NCBI RefSeq assembly: GCF_050789285.1
Contig: NZ_JBOUVX010000001.1
Location: 1,302,001-1,366,000, forward strand
Direction: 5' to 3'
Origin: CAVPWP01 sp050789285
Lineage (GTDB): Bacteria > Pseudomonadota > Alphaproteobacteria > Rhodobacterales > Rhodobacteraceae
DNA length: 64,000 nt
Under the pieces are notes generated by a model that was not told the origin of the DNA, searched no databases, and saw only the letters and a program-made list of their open reading frames with translations. The position numbers were made by a program, and so were the translations under genes. Every line of letters begins with the position of its first letter. Positions within the stretch are counted from its first letter, which is position 1. Below, piece by piece: positions 25,433-33,458 of this stretch.

Positions 25433-25564
25433 CTAGTCCTTGCGGCAATGGCCGGGCCGTACGCCCGCGGCACCGGCAGGGTCGGCGATCAGCGGGCGGC
25501 CGGTGAGGGCACGGGTCATGCCGGCCGGGGCGGGCAGGCGGGCGGACGAGGGGACAGTCGGCAT
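25433..25564 (-). CDS. 43-codon ORF packed between livF and livH
   Basis: After the livF stop (25569-25567) two bases precede an ATG at 25564. The frame runs 43 codons to a TAG at 25435-25433, and four bases later livH starts. The product begins MPTVPSSARLPAPAG and ends GVRPGHCRKD, with a second Met at residue 16 (MTRALTGRPLIADPAG). It is polar, with no membrane segment and one cysteine. All other liv genes overlap by four bases, except across the livJ-livG hairpin gap. This tight fit suggests a translated microORF or coupling leader, although 132 random GC-rich bases can stay open by chance. I do not recognise it. Confidence 0.4.
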   Translation of the reverse strand: MPTVPSSARLPAPAGMTRALTGRPLIADPAGAAGVRPGHCRKD

Positions 25565-25566
25565 TC

Positions 25567-26397
25567 CTATCCCCCCAGGAAGGTGCGACGGACCTCGGGG
25601 TCGGCCAGAAGCGCCTGTCCGGTGTCGGTAAAGGCATTGGCGCCCTGCACCAGCACATAGCCGCGGTCCGCGATTTCAAGGGCTTGCCGGGCGTTCTGTT
25701 CAACCATGAGGATCGAGATCCCGGTGCGGGCAACCTCGATGATGCGGTCGAACAACTCGTCCATCACGATCGGGCTGACGCCGGCGGTCGGTTCGTCCAG
25801 CATCAGGACCTGCGGCTGGGTCATCAGTGCGCGGCCCACGGCGACCTGCTGGCGCTGGCCGCCCGACAACTCGCCCGCGGCCTGCCGGCGCTTGTCCTTC
25901 AGGATCGGGAACAGGTCGTAGACCTGACCCATCGTGGCGCGGATGTCGTCACGGCGCAGGAAGGCGCCCATCTCGAGATTTTCCTCGACCGTCATCGAGG
26001 TGAAGATGTTGTTGGTCTGCGGCACGAAGGCCATGCCCTCGGCCACGCGCGCCTGGGGGCTGAGGTCGGTGATGTCCTTGCCGCCGATCCGGACCGAGCC
26101 CGAGCGCAGGTTCAGCATCCCGAAGATCGCCTTCATCGCGGTCGACTTGCCGGCCCCGTTCGGACCCACGATCACCGCGATCTCGCCCTTGTCGACGGCG
26201 ATCGTGCAGTCCTCGAGGATGTTGGCGCCCGATCCGTAGCCGCCGGTCATGCTGTCGCCGATCAGGAAGGCCGATCCGGTGTTCACGGGCTTGCCGGTGC
26301 CTGCGCGGGTATAGGCGTCAAGCTCGCCCCGGCCCTTGGGGTTGGCGATCGAGGCGTCCCGGTTGCCGCGGTCGTCCTGCCAGGCGTTGTCGCTCAT
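25567..26397 (-). CDS. livF: Branched-chain amino acid ABC transporter ATP-binding protein LivF
   Basis: LivF is one of the two ATPases driving Leu/Ile/Val import. The 276-residue protein has Walker A GPNGAGKST near residue 80, the signature LSGGQRQQVAVGRAL, Walker B VLMLDEPTAG, and the LivF-type ending with RRTFLGG. An N-terminal extension of about 55 residues, rich in Gly, Asn and Asp, precedes the normal family start at YGSGANILEDCTIAV; its function is unknown. The ATG overlaps the livG stop by four bases. Confidence 0.94.
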   Translation of the reverse strand: MSDNAWQDDRGNRDASIANPKGRGELDAYTRAGTGKPVNTGSAFLIGDSMTGGYGSGANILEDCTIAVDKGEIAVIVGPNGAGKSTAMKAIFGMLNLRSGSVRIGGKDITDLSPQARVAEGMAFVPQTNNIFTSMTVEENLEMGAFLRRDDIRATMGQVYDLFPILKDKRRQAAGELSGGQRQQVAVGRALMTQPQVLMLDEPTAGVSPIVMDELFDRIIEVARTGISILMVEQNARQALEIADRGYVLVQGANAFTDTGQALLADPEVRRTFLGG

Positions 26398-27182
26398 GCC
26401 CGGGCCTCCGCCTTGACCTTGTTCTTCAGGCCCGTGCCCAGATAGGCCTCGATCACGGCCTCGTTCTGCATGATCTCGGTCGCGCTGCCTTCGGCCAGCA
26501 CCTTGCCCTCGGCCATGACGATCACCGGGTCGCAGAGGCGGCCGATGAAATCCATGTCGTGCTCGATCACGCAGAAGGTATAGCCGCGCTCCTTGTTGAG
26601 GCGCACGATGGCGTCGCCGATGGTGTTCAGAAGCGTGCGGTTCACGCCGGCGCCGACCTCGTCAAGAAAGACGATACGCGCGTCGACCATCATCGTGCGG
26701 CCCAGTTCCAGAAGCTTCTTCTGCCCGCCTGAAAGGTTCCCGGCCTTTTCGTCCTTCAGATGAGAAATCGTCAGGAAGTCAAGGACTTCGTCGGCCTTCT
26801 TCAAAAGCTCTGCCTCTTCCTCGCGGATCCGCGCGCGGCCGAACCAGGCGTTCCACAGCGTCTCGCCCGACTGGCCCGCGGGCACCATCATCAGGTTCTC
26901 GCGCACGGTCATCGACGAAAATTCGTGCGCGATCTGGAAGGTGCGCAGAAGGCCCTTGTGAAACAGATCGTGCGGCGGCAGGCCGGTGATGTCCTCGCCG
27001 TTCATGGTGACCTTGCCGCGGGTCGGCGGAAGCCGCCCGGCGATCACGTTGAACAGCGTCGTCTTGCCCGCACCGTTCGGGCCGATCAGCCCGGTGATCG
27101 ACCCCTGCCTGATCTCAAGCGAGGCGCCGTCGACGGCGTGGAATCCGCCGAAATGCTTGTGAAGGTTCTCGACCCGGATCAT
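26394..27182 (-). CDS. livG: Branched-chain amino acid ABC transporter ATP-binding protein LivG
   Basis: LivG is the partner ATPase of LivF. The 262-residue protein has Walker A GPNGAGKTT near residue 35, signature LSGGQKKLLELGR, and a Walker B reading VFLDEVGAG, with Val after the catalytic Glu in place of the usual Pro. The C-terminus has the LivG-typical VIEHDMDFIGRLCDPVIVM. I chose ATG 27182, preceded by AGGGACGGGG, over an in-frame ATG ten codons upstream at 27212. It is separated from livJ by a 13-bp hairpin. Confidence 0.94.
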   Translation of the reverse strand: MIRVENLHKHFGGFHAVDGASLEIRQGSITGLIGPNGAGKTTLFNVIAGRLPPTRGKVTMNGEDITGLPPHDLFHKGLLRTFQIAHEFSSMTVRENLMMVPAGQSGETLWNAWFGRARIREEEAELLKKADEVLDFLTISHLKDEKAGNLSGGQKKLLELGRTMMVDARIVFLDEVGAGVNRTLLNTIGDAIVRLNKERGYTFCVIEHDMDFIGRLCDPVIVMAEGKVLAEGSATEIMQNEAVIEAYLGTGLKNKVKAEARA

Positions 27183-27225
27183 GCCCCGTCCCTGCGCATG
27201 GTCTTTGCGCATCTCCCGATGCGAC

Positions 27226-27255
27226 GAAGCAGCCCGGAGCGGTCCGGGCTGCTTC
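27226..27255 (-). promoter_or_regulatory. Perfect 13-bp hairpin between livJ and livG
   Basis: GAAGCAGCCCGGA and TCCGGGCTGCTTC pair perfectly around a four-base loop. No T-run follows on either side, so it is not a classic terminator. An intercistronic stem after a binding-protein gene commonly protects the upstream mRNA from 3' decay, raising binding-protein level over the membrane parts; that role is inferred. Confidence 0.65.
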
Positions 27256-27275
27256 CCTGTGTCAGTCGATGCGTC

Positions 27276-28460
27276 TCAGCGGAACTGGACCGTCGAGATG
27301 ACGCCGTCCTTGACCTCGACCTGACGGTAGTTGCCGGCGGATTCACCGGGTCCGATCAGTTCGACGGCCGAGGCGCCGATATAGTCGACGTCACCGCCGG
27401 CGGCGAGGATTTCCAGCGCCTTGGCCAGTTCGCCCGGCAGGATCGGCTCGCCCGGGGCGTTCGCCACATCCATCACCTTGTCCTTGTAGACGGCCGGGTC
27501 CGAAGATCCGGCGGCCTGCATGGCAAGCATGATCAGCGCCGCGGCGTCATAGGCCTCGGGCGAGAAGGGCGAGGTCGCGATGGCCGCGTCGCCGATGATC
27601 TCGACATACTTGGCCGCGCCTTCGCTGTCGGTGCCCGGGTGCTGGCCGGTCGAGCCGTCGATCTCGGACCCGAAGTTGGCCTCCAGCGCTTGGCTGATCA
27701 TGCCGTCGGGGAAGTGGAACGTGTCGAACGCGCCCGAGTCGAGCGCCGCGCGCACGATGCCCGAACCGCCCTGGTCGACATAGCCCGCCACGACAAGCCG
27801 CTGACCGCCGGCCGAGGCCAGCGCGCCGACTTCGGCCGAATAGTCGGCCTTGCCGTCTTCGTGGGCGGCGTTAATCGTCACCTTGCCGCCACGCTCCTCG
27901 TAGGCGGCCTGGAAGGCGTCGGCCAGACCCTTGCCGTAGTCGTTGTTGGTATAGGTCACGGCGACTTCGTTGATGCCCTGCTCAAGCAGGACCTCGGCCA
28001 TCACCACACCCTGACGGGCATCGGACGGCGCGGTGCGGAAGAACAGGCCGTTGTCTTCGGCGGTCGACAGCGCGGGCGAGGTCGCCGAGGGCGAGATCAT
28101 CACGATGCCGTTCGGCATGGCGACGTTCTGCAGGATCGCGCCGGTCACGCCCGAGCAGTCGCCGCCGACGATGCCCTTGACCCCGTCCGAGGTGATCAGA
28201 CGCTCGGCCGCGGCGGTCGCGGCGCCGGCGTCGATGCAGGTCGAGTCGCCGCGCACCGACGTCACGGTCGAGCCGCCAAGCAGCAGCCCGCTTTCGGTGA
28301 CTTCGGCCATGGCCGTCTCGGCGCCCTGCGCCATCTGCTGGGCAAGCGATTCGAGCGGGCCTGTGAAGCCGACGATCACACCAAGCTTGATCTCTTCCTG
28401 TGCAAGCGCCGGGCCGGCCAGAAGGGCCGTCGCTGCCGTCGCCATCATCAGTCTTTTCAT
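27276..28460 (-). CDS. livJ: Branched-chain amino acid ABC transporter substrate-binding protein LivJ/LivK
   Basis: This periplasmic binding protein captures the amino acid and delivers it to LivHM. The 394-residue precursor has a signal peptide (MKRLMMATAATALLAGPALA, cleavage expected after residue 20). The mature part starts QEEIKLGVIVGFTGPLESLA, typical of Leu/Ile/Val-binding proteins, and contains two cysteines near residues 75 and 101 (DSTCIDAG, GGDCSGVTG) that may form a disulfide. GGGAGATATCA precedes the ATG. It is the first liv gene, divergent from the sugar dehydrogenase. Ligand specificity cannot be read from sequence alone. Confidence 0.93.
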   Translation of the reverse strand: MKRLMMATAATALLAGPALAQEEIKLGVIVGFTGPLESLAQQMAQGAETAMAEVTESGLLLGGSTVTSVRGDSTCIDAGAATAAAERLITSDGVKGIVGGDCSGVTGAILQNVAMPNGIVMISPSATSPALSTAEDNGLFFRTAPSDARQGVVMAEVLLEQGINEVAVTYTNNDYGKGLADAFQAAYEERGGKVTINAAHEDGKADYSAEVGALASAGGQRLVVAGYVDQGGSGIVRAALDSGAFDTFHFPDGMISQALEANFGSEIDGSTGQHPGTDSEGAAKYVEIIGDAAIATSPFSPEAYDAAALIMLAMQAAGSSDPAVYKDKVMDVANAPGEPILPGELAKALEILAAGGDVDYIGASAVELIGPGESAGNYRQVEVKDGVISTVQFR

Positions 28461-28632
28461 TGATATCTCCCTGACTGGATAACGTATCCGGCCCGAAACC
28501 TAGAACGGGCCGCGAGAAAAGAAAAGGCAAACCCGCCAAGACGATCACGGGATTGTTTCGACCATCTTTGGACGCGCCGGGCGCGCGGCCCTATCTGTGC
28601 GACCAAGTCCGACGACACGAGGGAACGACCCG

Positions 28633-29757
28633 ATGCCCCACAGCCTGACCGCCCGCCTGATTCTGATGCTTTCGCTTGTGCTGCCCGCCGGGGTTCCGGA
28701 CCCGGCGACCGCGCTTCAGACCTCGGCCGGGCGGGTCAGCATCGCGCCGGTGGCCTCGGGCCTGACCGAACCCTGGGGGCTGGCCTTCCTGCCCGGGGGC
28801 GAGGCGGGCGGCGGCGCGCTGGTGACCGAGCGCGACGGCCGCCTGCTTCTGTTGCGCGACGGTCGCGCGACCCCGGTCGCGGGCCTTCCCGAAGTGGCGG
28901 CCTCGGGGCAGGGCGGACTGCTCGATGTGATGGTGCCGCGTGACTTCGCCCAAACCCGCGAGGTCTTCCTCAGCTTCGCCCAGCCACAGGCCGGGGGCGC
29001 GGGAACGGCGCTGGCCGTGGGGCGGCTGTCGCAGGACGGCGGCCGACTTGAGGATCTGCGGGTGATCTTCGAGATGACCGGCGGCAATTCGGGCGGGCGC
29101 CACTTCGGCAGCCGCATCGTCGAAGCGCCGGACGGGACGATCTTCCTGACCATTGGCGACCGGGGCGACGGCATGCTGGCGCAGGTCCTGTCGCGCCACA
29201 ACGGGTCGGTGCTGCGTCTGAACCGCGACGGCAGCGTGCCCGCCGACAACCCTTTCGTGGACGTCGCGGGCGCGCGCCCCGAGATCTGGAGCTATGGCCA
29301 CCGCAACCCGCAGGGCGCGGCGCTGGATCTTCAGGGAAATCTCTGGATTCACGAACACGGCGCGCGCGGCGGGGACGAGGTGAACCGCATCCGCCGGGGC
29401 GCGAACTACGGCTGGCCGGTCATTTCCTACGGCCGCCACTATTCGGGCGGGCGCATCGGCGAGGGCACCGAGAAGCCGGGCATGGAACAACCCGCGTTCT
29501 ATTGGGATCCCTCGATCGCGCCTTCGGGGATGCTGTTCTATTCCGGCCGGCTCTGGCCCGAGTGGCGGGGCGACATCTTCGTGGGCTCGCTCAACTCGGA
29601 CCTCGTGATCCGGCTTGACGGCGAGACGGTGCGCGAGGCCGAGCGGTGGGACAGCCCCGAGACCACGCGGGTGCGAGACATTCGCGAGGCGCCTGACGGG
29701 TCGATCTGGTTCCTGTCGGTGGGCGAGGGGGCGATCTACCGGATGACGCCGGGCTGA
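28633..29757 (+). CDS. Secreted PQQ-dependent aldose sugar dehydrogenase (YliI/Asd type)
   Basis: The 374-residue precursor starts at ATG 28633 with a Sec signal peptide (about residues 1-28). It folds as the six-bladed soluble glucose dehydrogenase/YliI propeller. Diagnostic stretches are LTEPWGLAFLPGG, GGRHFGSRIVEAPDG, SYGHRNPQGAALD, WIHEHGARGGDEVN and GANYGWPVISYG. Those include the His and Arg positions used for PQQ binding and catalysis in the family. It would oxidise aldoses in the periplasm and feed electrons to the respiratory chain. It needs PQQ made elsewhere or taken up, as no pqq genes are here. Convergent with the dCTP deaminase gene. Confidence 0.9.
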   Translation: MPHSLTARLILMLSLVLPAGVPDPATALQTSAGRVSIAPVASGLTEPWGLAFLPGGEAGGGALVTERDGRLLLLRDGRATPVAGLPEVAASGQGGLLDVMVPRDFAQTREVFLSFAQPQAGGAGTALAVGRLSQDGGRLEDLRVIFEMTGGNSGGRHFGSRIVEAPDGTIFLTIGDRGDGMLAQVLSRHNGSVLRLNRDGSVPADNPFVDVAGARPEIWSYGHRNPQGAALDLQGNLWIHEHGARGGDEVNRIRRGANYGWPVISYGRHYSGGRIGEGTEKPGMEQPAFYWDPSIAPSGMLFYSGRLWPEWRGDIFVGSLNSDLVIRLDGETVREAERWDSPETTRVRDIREAPDGSIWFLSVGEGAIYRMTPG

Positions 29758-29775
29758 CCGGACTGCGGCACGGGA

Positions 29776-30852
29776 TCAGCCGACGCGAAAGTGCTTGGAC
29801 AGCTTCAGCCCCTGGCCCTGGTAGTTCGACGCAATCCCCGCGCCATACAGCCGGGCGGGCGGCGCGCTCATCCGTTCATAGACCAGGCGTCCCACGACCT
29901 GGCCGTGTTCCAGCACGAAGGGCGCTTCGTGGCAGCGCACCTCGAGCACGCCACGCGATCCCGCGCCGCCGGCCTCGGCCCAGCCGAAGCCTGGGTCGAA
30001 GAAGCCGGCGTAGTGCACGCGGAACTCGCCCACCATGGCCAGATAGGGGGCCATCTCGGCCGCATGACCGGGCGGAATCGTCACCGCCTCGCGGCTGACG
30101 AGGATGTAGAAGGCGCCGGGATCAAGGATCAGCCGGCCGTCCCGTCCGTGCAGTTCTTCCCAGTAGTCGGCCGGCTCATAGGCGCCGATCCGATCGAGGT
30201 CGATCACCCCGGTGTGGGGCTTGGCGCGATACCCCAGAAGGCTGCCCGTAGCGGGCTTCAGGTCGACCGAAAAGCCAAGGCCGTCCGAAATCAGCGGCGT
30301 GCCGTCCACCAGCGGCGTCCGGGCGTGGAGCGCGGCCAGTTCGGCATCGTCGAGCACCGCCTGGCCGCGACGGAAGCGGACCTGGTTCAGCCGCATCCCC
30401 GGCCGCACCAGCACCGAGAACGAGCGCGGACAGATCTCGGCGTAAAGCGGCCCGGCATAGCCGTCGGGAATGCGGTCGAACTCGGCCCCGCCGTCGGTGA
30501 TGACCCGCGTCAGCAGGTCAAGCCGCCCGGTCGAGGACTTGGCGTTCGCCACGGCCGTCACGCCGGCCGGCAGCTGCAGCGATTCCATCAGCGGCACGAC
30601 GTAGACGCAGCCCTTTTCCAGAACCGCCCCGGGCGTCAGGTCGACGCGGTGCATCTCGAACAGGGGAAGCCGGTCGGCCACCGTCGCCCCGCCCCCGGAA
30701 AGGAACGAGGCCCGCACGCGGTAGGCGACCGTCCCGAGCCTGAGGTCAAGCGACGCCGGCTGCACCTGCGCGGGCAGGATCGGAACGTCGGCCGCGATCG
30801 CGCCCGAGGCGATCATGTCGTCAATTCGGGTGTCGGGAAGAACGCCGGTCAT
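29776..30852 (-). CDS. dcd: Two-domain 2'-deoxycytidine 5'-triphosphate deaminase
   Basis: The 358-residue protein is about twice the length of E. coli Dcd. Both halves look like the dUTPase/Dcd fold. The first contains QPASLDLRLGTVAYRVRAS and the serine/arginine-rich active-site-like block NAKSSTGRLDLLTRV. The second contains a Dcd-like ending with FDPGFGWAEAG and HGQVVGRLVYERM. Dcd deaminates dCTP to dUTP, the main source of dTMP precursors. This long form is annotated as dCTP deaminase in many alphaproteobacteria. Whether both halves are catalytic cannot be seen. It lies just downstream of tRNA-Pro, which is on the same strand. Confidence 0.88.
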   Translation of the reverse strand: MTGVLPDTRIDDMIASGAIAADVPILPAQVQPASLDLRLGTVAYRVRASFLSGGGATVADRLPLFEMHRVDLTPGAVLEKGCVYVVPLMESLQLPAGVTAVANAKSSTGRLDLLTRVITDGGAEFDRIPDGYAGPLYAEICPRSFSVLVRPGMRLNQVRFRRGQAVLDDAELAALHARTPLVDGTPLISDGLGFSVDLKPATGSLLGYRAKPHTGVIDLDRIGAYEPADYWEELHGRDGRLILDPGAFYILVSREAVTIPPGHAAEMAPYLAMVGEFRVHYAGFFDPGFGWAEAGGAGSRGVLEVRCHEAPFVLEHGQVVGRLVYERMSAPPARLYGAGIASNYQGQGLKLSKHFRVG

Positions 30853-30911
30853 GCATCGGCTCCGGCGGCCCTGCGGCCGGGGTGGCCCCGGTAGCGGGGC
30901 AGAGTGGTGTA

Positions 30912-30988
30912 TGGTCGGGCTAGCAGGACTTGAACCTGCGACCTTCCGTCCCCCAGACGGACGCGCTACCAGGCTGCGCCATAGCCCG
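30912..30988 (-). tRNA. tRNA-Pro (anticodon GGG)
   Basis: On the minus strand the acceptor stem CGGGCTA pairs with TAGCCCG. The D arm has GCGC/GCGC, the anticodon stem TCCGT/ACGGA encloses CTGGGGG (anticodon GGG, reads CCC/CCU), and the T arm is GCAGG-TTCAAGT-CCTGC. CCA is encoded at the 3' end. Length 77 bases, all arms perfectly paired. Confidence 0.97.
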
Positions 30989-31073
30989 ACGAGTGGCTTT
31001 CATACCCGATCTGTTCGTGGGGGCAAGGGCCGATTGGCGCGTCATGGCGTCATTTCCGCCGGCACATGCCGCC

Positions 31074-32084
31074 CTAATCCCGCCCGTCGATCCGGTCGCG
31101 CAGGGCCAGAAGGCGGCGATGCGCCTCGGCGATGCGTGGGGCATGGGTCGCCACCTCGGGACGGCGCGCGGCGATCAGCAGCCGCGAGGCCGCCGAAAGC
31201 ACCGGCTGAAGGGCGGCGTCCTCGTCTTCGTCCTCGTCCTCGGCCAGGCTCTCGTCGGTCGGTGGGGCGGTCGGTGGCAGGGCGGCCGGGGCGGGTTCGT
31301 CCGGCGTCGGTTCAAGCGGCGCCGCGCCCGAGGCGACCGGCGCGACGGGGGCCTGGGCAGGGGCCTCGGCAGCAGCCTGAGCGGGGGCCACACGGTCAAA
31401 CAGATCGCCCTCGGCCACCGGCGCAAGCGGCGCAGGCGCGTCTTCGACCTCGACGCCGATCGCGGCTTCACCCGCGTCCTCGGCGCCGACCTCTGCCTCG
31501 GCCTCGACGGCGGGCCAGGCGGTGTCCTCCTGCGCCACGAGGGCAGGGGCGGCGTCTTCGGCGGATTCCTCATCGGCCGGCTCGTCTGCGGCCATCTCCT
31601 CGATCGCGGCCACCGCGCCGGCGGCGTCCGCCTCGGGCGCCGGTTCCTCGACCGTCGCCTCGCCGGTCTGGTCGTCCCCGACCTCTCCGGCAGTGGCCTC
31701 GTCTTCGGGCAGAGGCTGCGCCGCGTCGGGCGCGCTGCGCACGTCGAAGGCCACGACCGTCGCCTCGGCCTCGACCACCGCGCCCTGATCGTCGTCGAGG
31801 AACAGCGGCGGCGACAGGCTTTGCACGTGGCGCACGCCTTTCTCGCGCAGCAGTTTCTGCACCCCGCGAATGGTCATCCCGTCGTCGTGAAGAAGCCGCT
31901 TGATCCCGCCGATCAGCTCCATGTCCGACGGGCGGTAATAGCGACGCCCACCCGCGCGCTTGACCGGCTTGACCTGCGTGAACCGGCTTTCCCAGAAGCG
32001 CAGCACGTGGGTCGGAACGCCAAGCCAGTCAGCGACTTCGCTGATCGTGCGGAAGGCGTCGGGGGACTTCTCCATCGCCGCCAT
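31074..32084 (-). CDS. MerR-family transcriptional regulator with a long acidic tail
   Basis: The 336-residue protein begins with a MerR winged helix (residues about 10-80; ISEVADWLGVPTHVLRFWE, then AGGRRYYRPSD and MTIRGVQKLLREKG). Residues about 95-290 are low-complexity, very rich in Ala, Glu, Asp and Pro. A short folded-looking C-terminus (SAASRLLIAARRPEVATH and RRLLALRDRID) follows. There are no cysteines for metal binding. This gene directly follows ihfA (ATG one base past its stop), a conserved alphaproteobacterial arrangement; targets are unknown. Confidence 0.88.
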   Translation of the reverse strand: MAAMEKSPDAFRTISEVADWLGVPTHVLRFWESRFTQVKPVKRAGGRRYYRPSDMELIGGIKRLLHDDGMTIRGVQKLLREKGVRHVQSLSPPLFLDDDQGAVVEAEATVVAFDVRSAPDAAQPLPEDEATAGEVGDDQTGEATVEEPAPEADAAGAVAAIEEMAADEPADEESAEDAAPALVAQEDTAWPAVEAEAEVGAEDAGEAAIGVEVEDAPAPLAPVAEGDLFDRVAPAQAAAEAPAQAPVAPVASGAAPLEPTPDEPAPAALPPTAPPTDESLAEDEDEDEDAALQPVLSAASRLLIAARRPEVATHAPRIAEAHRRLLALRDRIDGRD

Positions 32085-32387
32085 TTACCGCTGGTTGCCC
32101 GCGGCCACGCGTTCCTTCATCAGATGCGAGGGGCGGAAGGTAAGAACCCGGCGGGGGTGGATCGGCACTTCCTCGCCGGTCTTCGGGTTGCGGCCCACGC
32201 GCGCCGACTTCTTGCGCACGCTGAAGGTCCCGAAAGAGGATATCTTGACCTGTTCGCCCGCAACCAGCGCGTCCGAGATGTGCTGAAGCACGCTCTCGAC
32301 CAGTTGGGCGGACTCGTTGCGGCTCAGACCGACTTCGCGGAACACCGCTTCGCTCAGGTCCATCCGGGTCAGGGTCTTGTCGCTCAT
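32085..32387 (-). CDS. ihfA: Integration host factor subunit alpha
   Basis: IhfA pairs with IhfB to bend DNA at specific sites and acts in recombination, transcription and replication. The 100-residue protein starts MSDKTLTRMDLSEAVFREVG. It has the HU/IHF beta-arm motif ISSFGTFSVRKKSARVGRNP with the following PKTGEEVPIHPRRVLTF. The chosen ATG at 32387 is preceded by GACGGGGGACGAC; ten additional in-frame codons upstream lack support. It is linked downstream to the MerR gene and upstream to fabH (gap 99 bases). Confidence 0.97.
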   Translation of the reverse strand: MSDKTLTRMDLSEAVFREVGLSRNESAQLVESVLQHISDALVAGEQVKISSFGTFSVRKKSARVGRNPKTGEEVPIHPRRVLTFRPSHLMKERVAAGNQR

Positions 32388-32486
32388 GTCGTCCCCCGTC
32401 ATGTCTGCAGGGACCATAGGACCAGCGGAATTTCCGAGTCAATATCAAGGGCTTGTGGATAAGCTTTAAAAGCGGTTATCGGAGCC

Positions 32487-33458
32487 TCACCAGCGCAGCA
32501 CCACAGCGCCCCAGGCAAGGCCGCCGCCGATGGCCTCGGCGACCAGAAGATCGCCCTGCTTTATCTGCCCGCTCTGCTTGCCCACGGACAGCGCCAGCGG
32601 GATCGAGGCGGCCGAAGTGTTGCCGTGGTCCTGCACCGTGACGATGACCCGTTCCATCGGCACCTGCATGCGCTGCGCGGTGGCCTTGATGATGCGAAGG
32701 TTGGCCTGATGCGGCACGATCCAGTCGACGTCGCCCCCGGTCAACCCGGCCTTGTCGAGCGCCGCATGCGCGGTGTCGGCCAGCTTTTCGACCGCGTGGC
32801 GGAAGACCTCCTTGCCCTGCATCCGCAGGTGTCCGGTGGTCTGGGTCGACACGCCGCCGTCGACGTAAAGGATATCGCGGTGCCGGCCATCGGAATGCAA
32901 ATCCACCGCAAGAATCCCGCGGTCGTCCGTGGTCCCGGTGCCGTCGGCCGCCTCGAGCACCAGCGCGCCGGCGCCGTCGCCGAAGAGCACGCAGGTCGAC
33001 CGGTCGGTCCAGTCGAGGATGCGCGAGAAGGTCTCGGCCCCGATGACCAGCACCCGCCGTGCCTGGCCCGCCACGATCAGCGCGTTGGCGTTGGCCAGCG
33101 CGAAGACGAAGCCCGCGCAGACCGCCTGTATATCGAAGGCGAAGCCGCCCGTCATGCCCAGCCCGTCCTGCACCATGGTCGCGGCCGAGGGAAAGGTCAG
33201 ATCGGCGGTCGAGGTGGCGACGATCACCGTGTCGATGTCGTCGGGCTGAAGCCCCGCGTCGTCAAGTGCGGCGCGCGCCGCACGCACCGCCATGTCCGAG
33301 GTCGTCTGGCCTTCGGCCGCGAAATGCCGCTGTTCGATCCCCGAGCGCGAACGGATCCATTCGTCGCTGGTGTCGAGCGTCCTTTCGAATTCGCTGTTGG
33401 GGACGACTCGATCGGGCAGGTAGTGCCCGACGCCTCGCACGACGGCGCGTGGTGTCAT
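32487..33458 (-). CDS. fabH: Beta-ketoacyl-ACP synthase III FabH
   Basis: FabH condenses acetyl-CoA with malonyl-ACP to start fatty acid synthesis. The 323-residue protein has the catalytic Cys114 in QAVCAGFVFAL, His in VPHQANLRI and Asn in DHGNTSAAS, forming the thiolase-fold triad. The N-terminus VVRGVGHYLPDRVVPN is family-typical. The ATG overlaps the plsX stop by four bases, as usual for plsX-fabH operons, linking chain initiation to phospholipid acylation. Confidence 0.97.
   Translation of the reverse strand: MTPRAVVRGVGHYLPDRVVPNSEFERTLDTSDEWIRSRSGIEQRHFAAEGQTTSDMAVRAARAALDDAGLQPDDIDTVIVATSTADLTFPSAATMVQDGLGMTGGFAFDIQAVCAGFVFALANANALIVAGQARRVLVIGAETFSRILDWTDRSTCVLFGDGAGALVLEAADGTGTTDDRGILAVDLHSDGRHRDILYVDGGVSTQTTGHLRMQGKEVFRHAVEKLADTAHAALDKAGLTGGDVDWIVPHQANLRIIKATAQRMQVPMERVIVTVQDHGNTSAASIPLALSVGKQSGQIKQGDLLVAEAIGGGLAWGAVVLRW

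Noticed and set aside
30815..31903. Plus-strand ORF containing GLAGLEPATFRPPDGRATRLRH
   Set aside because: This is the antisense translation of tRNA-Pro, another classic false ORF; the rest lies opposite the MerR gene.
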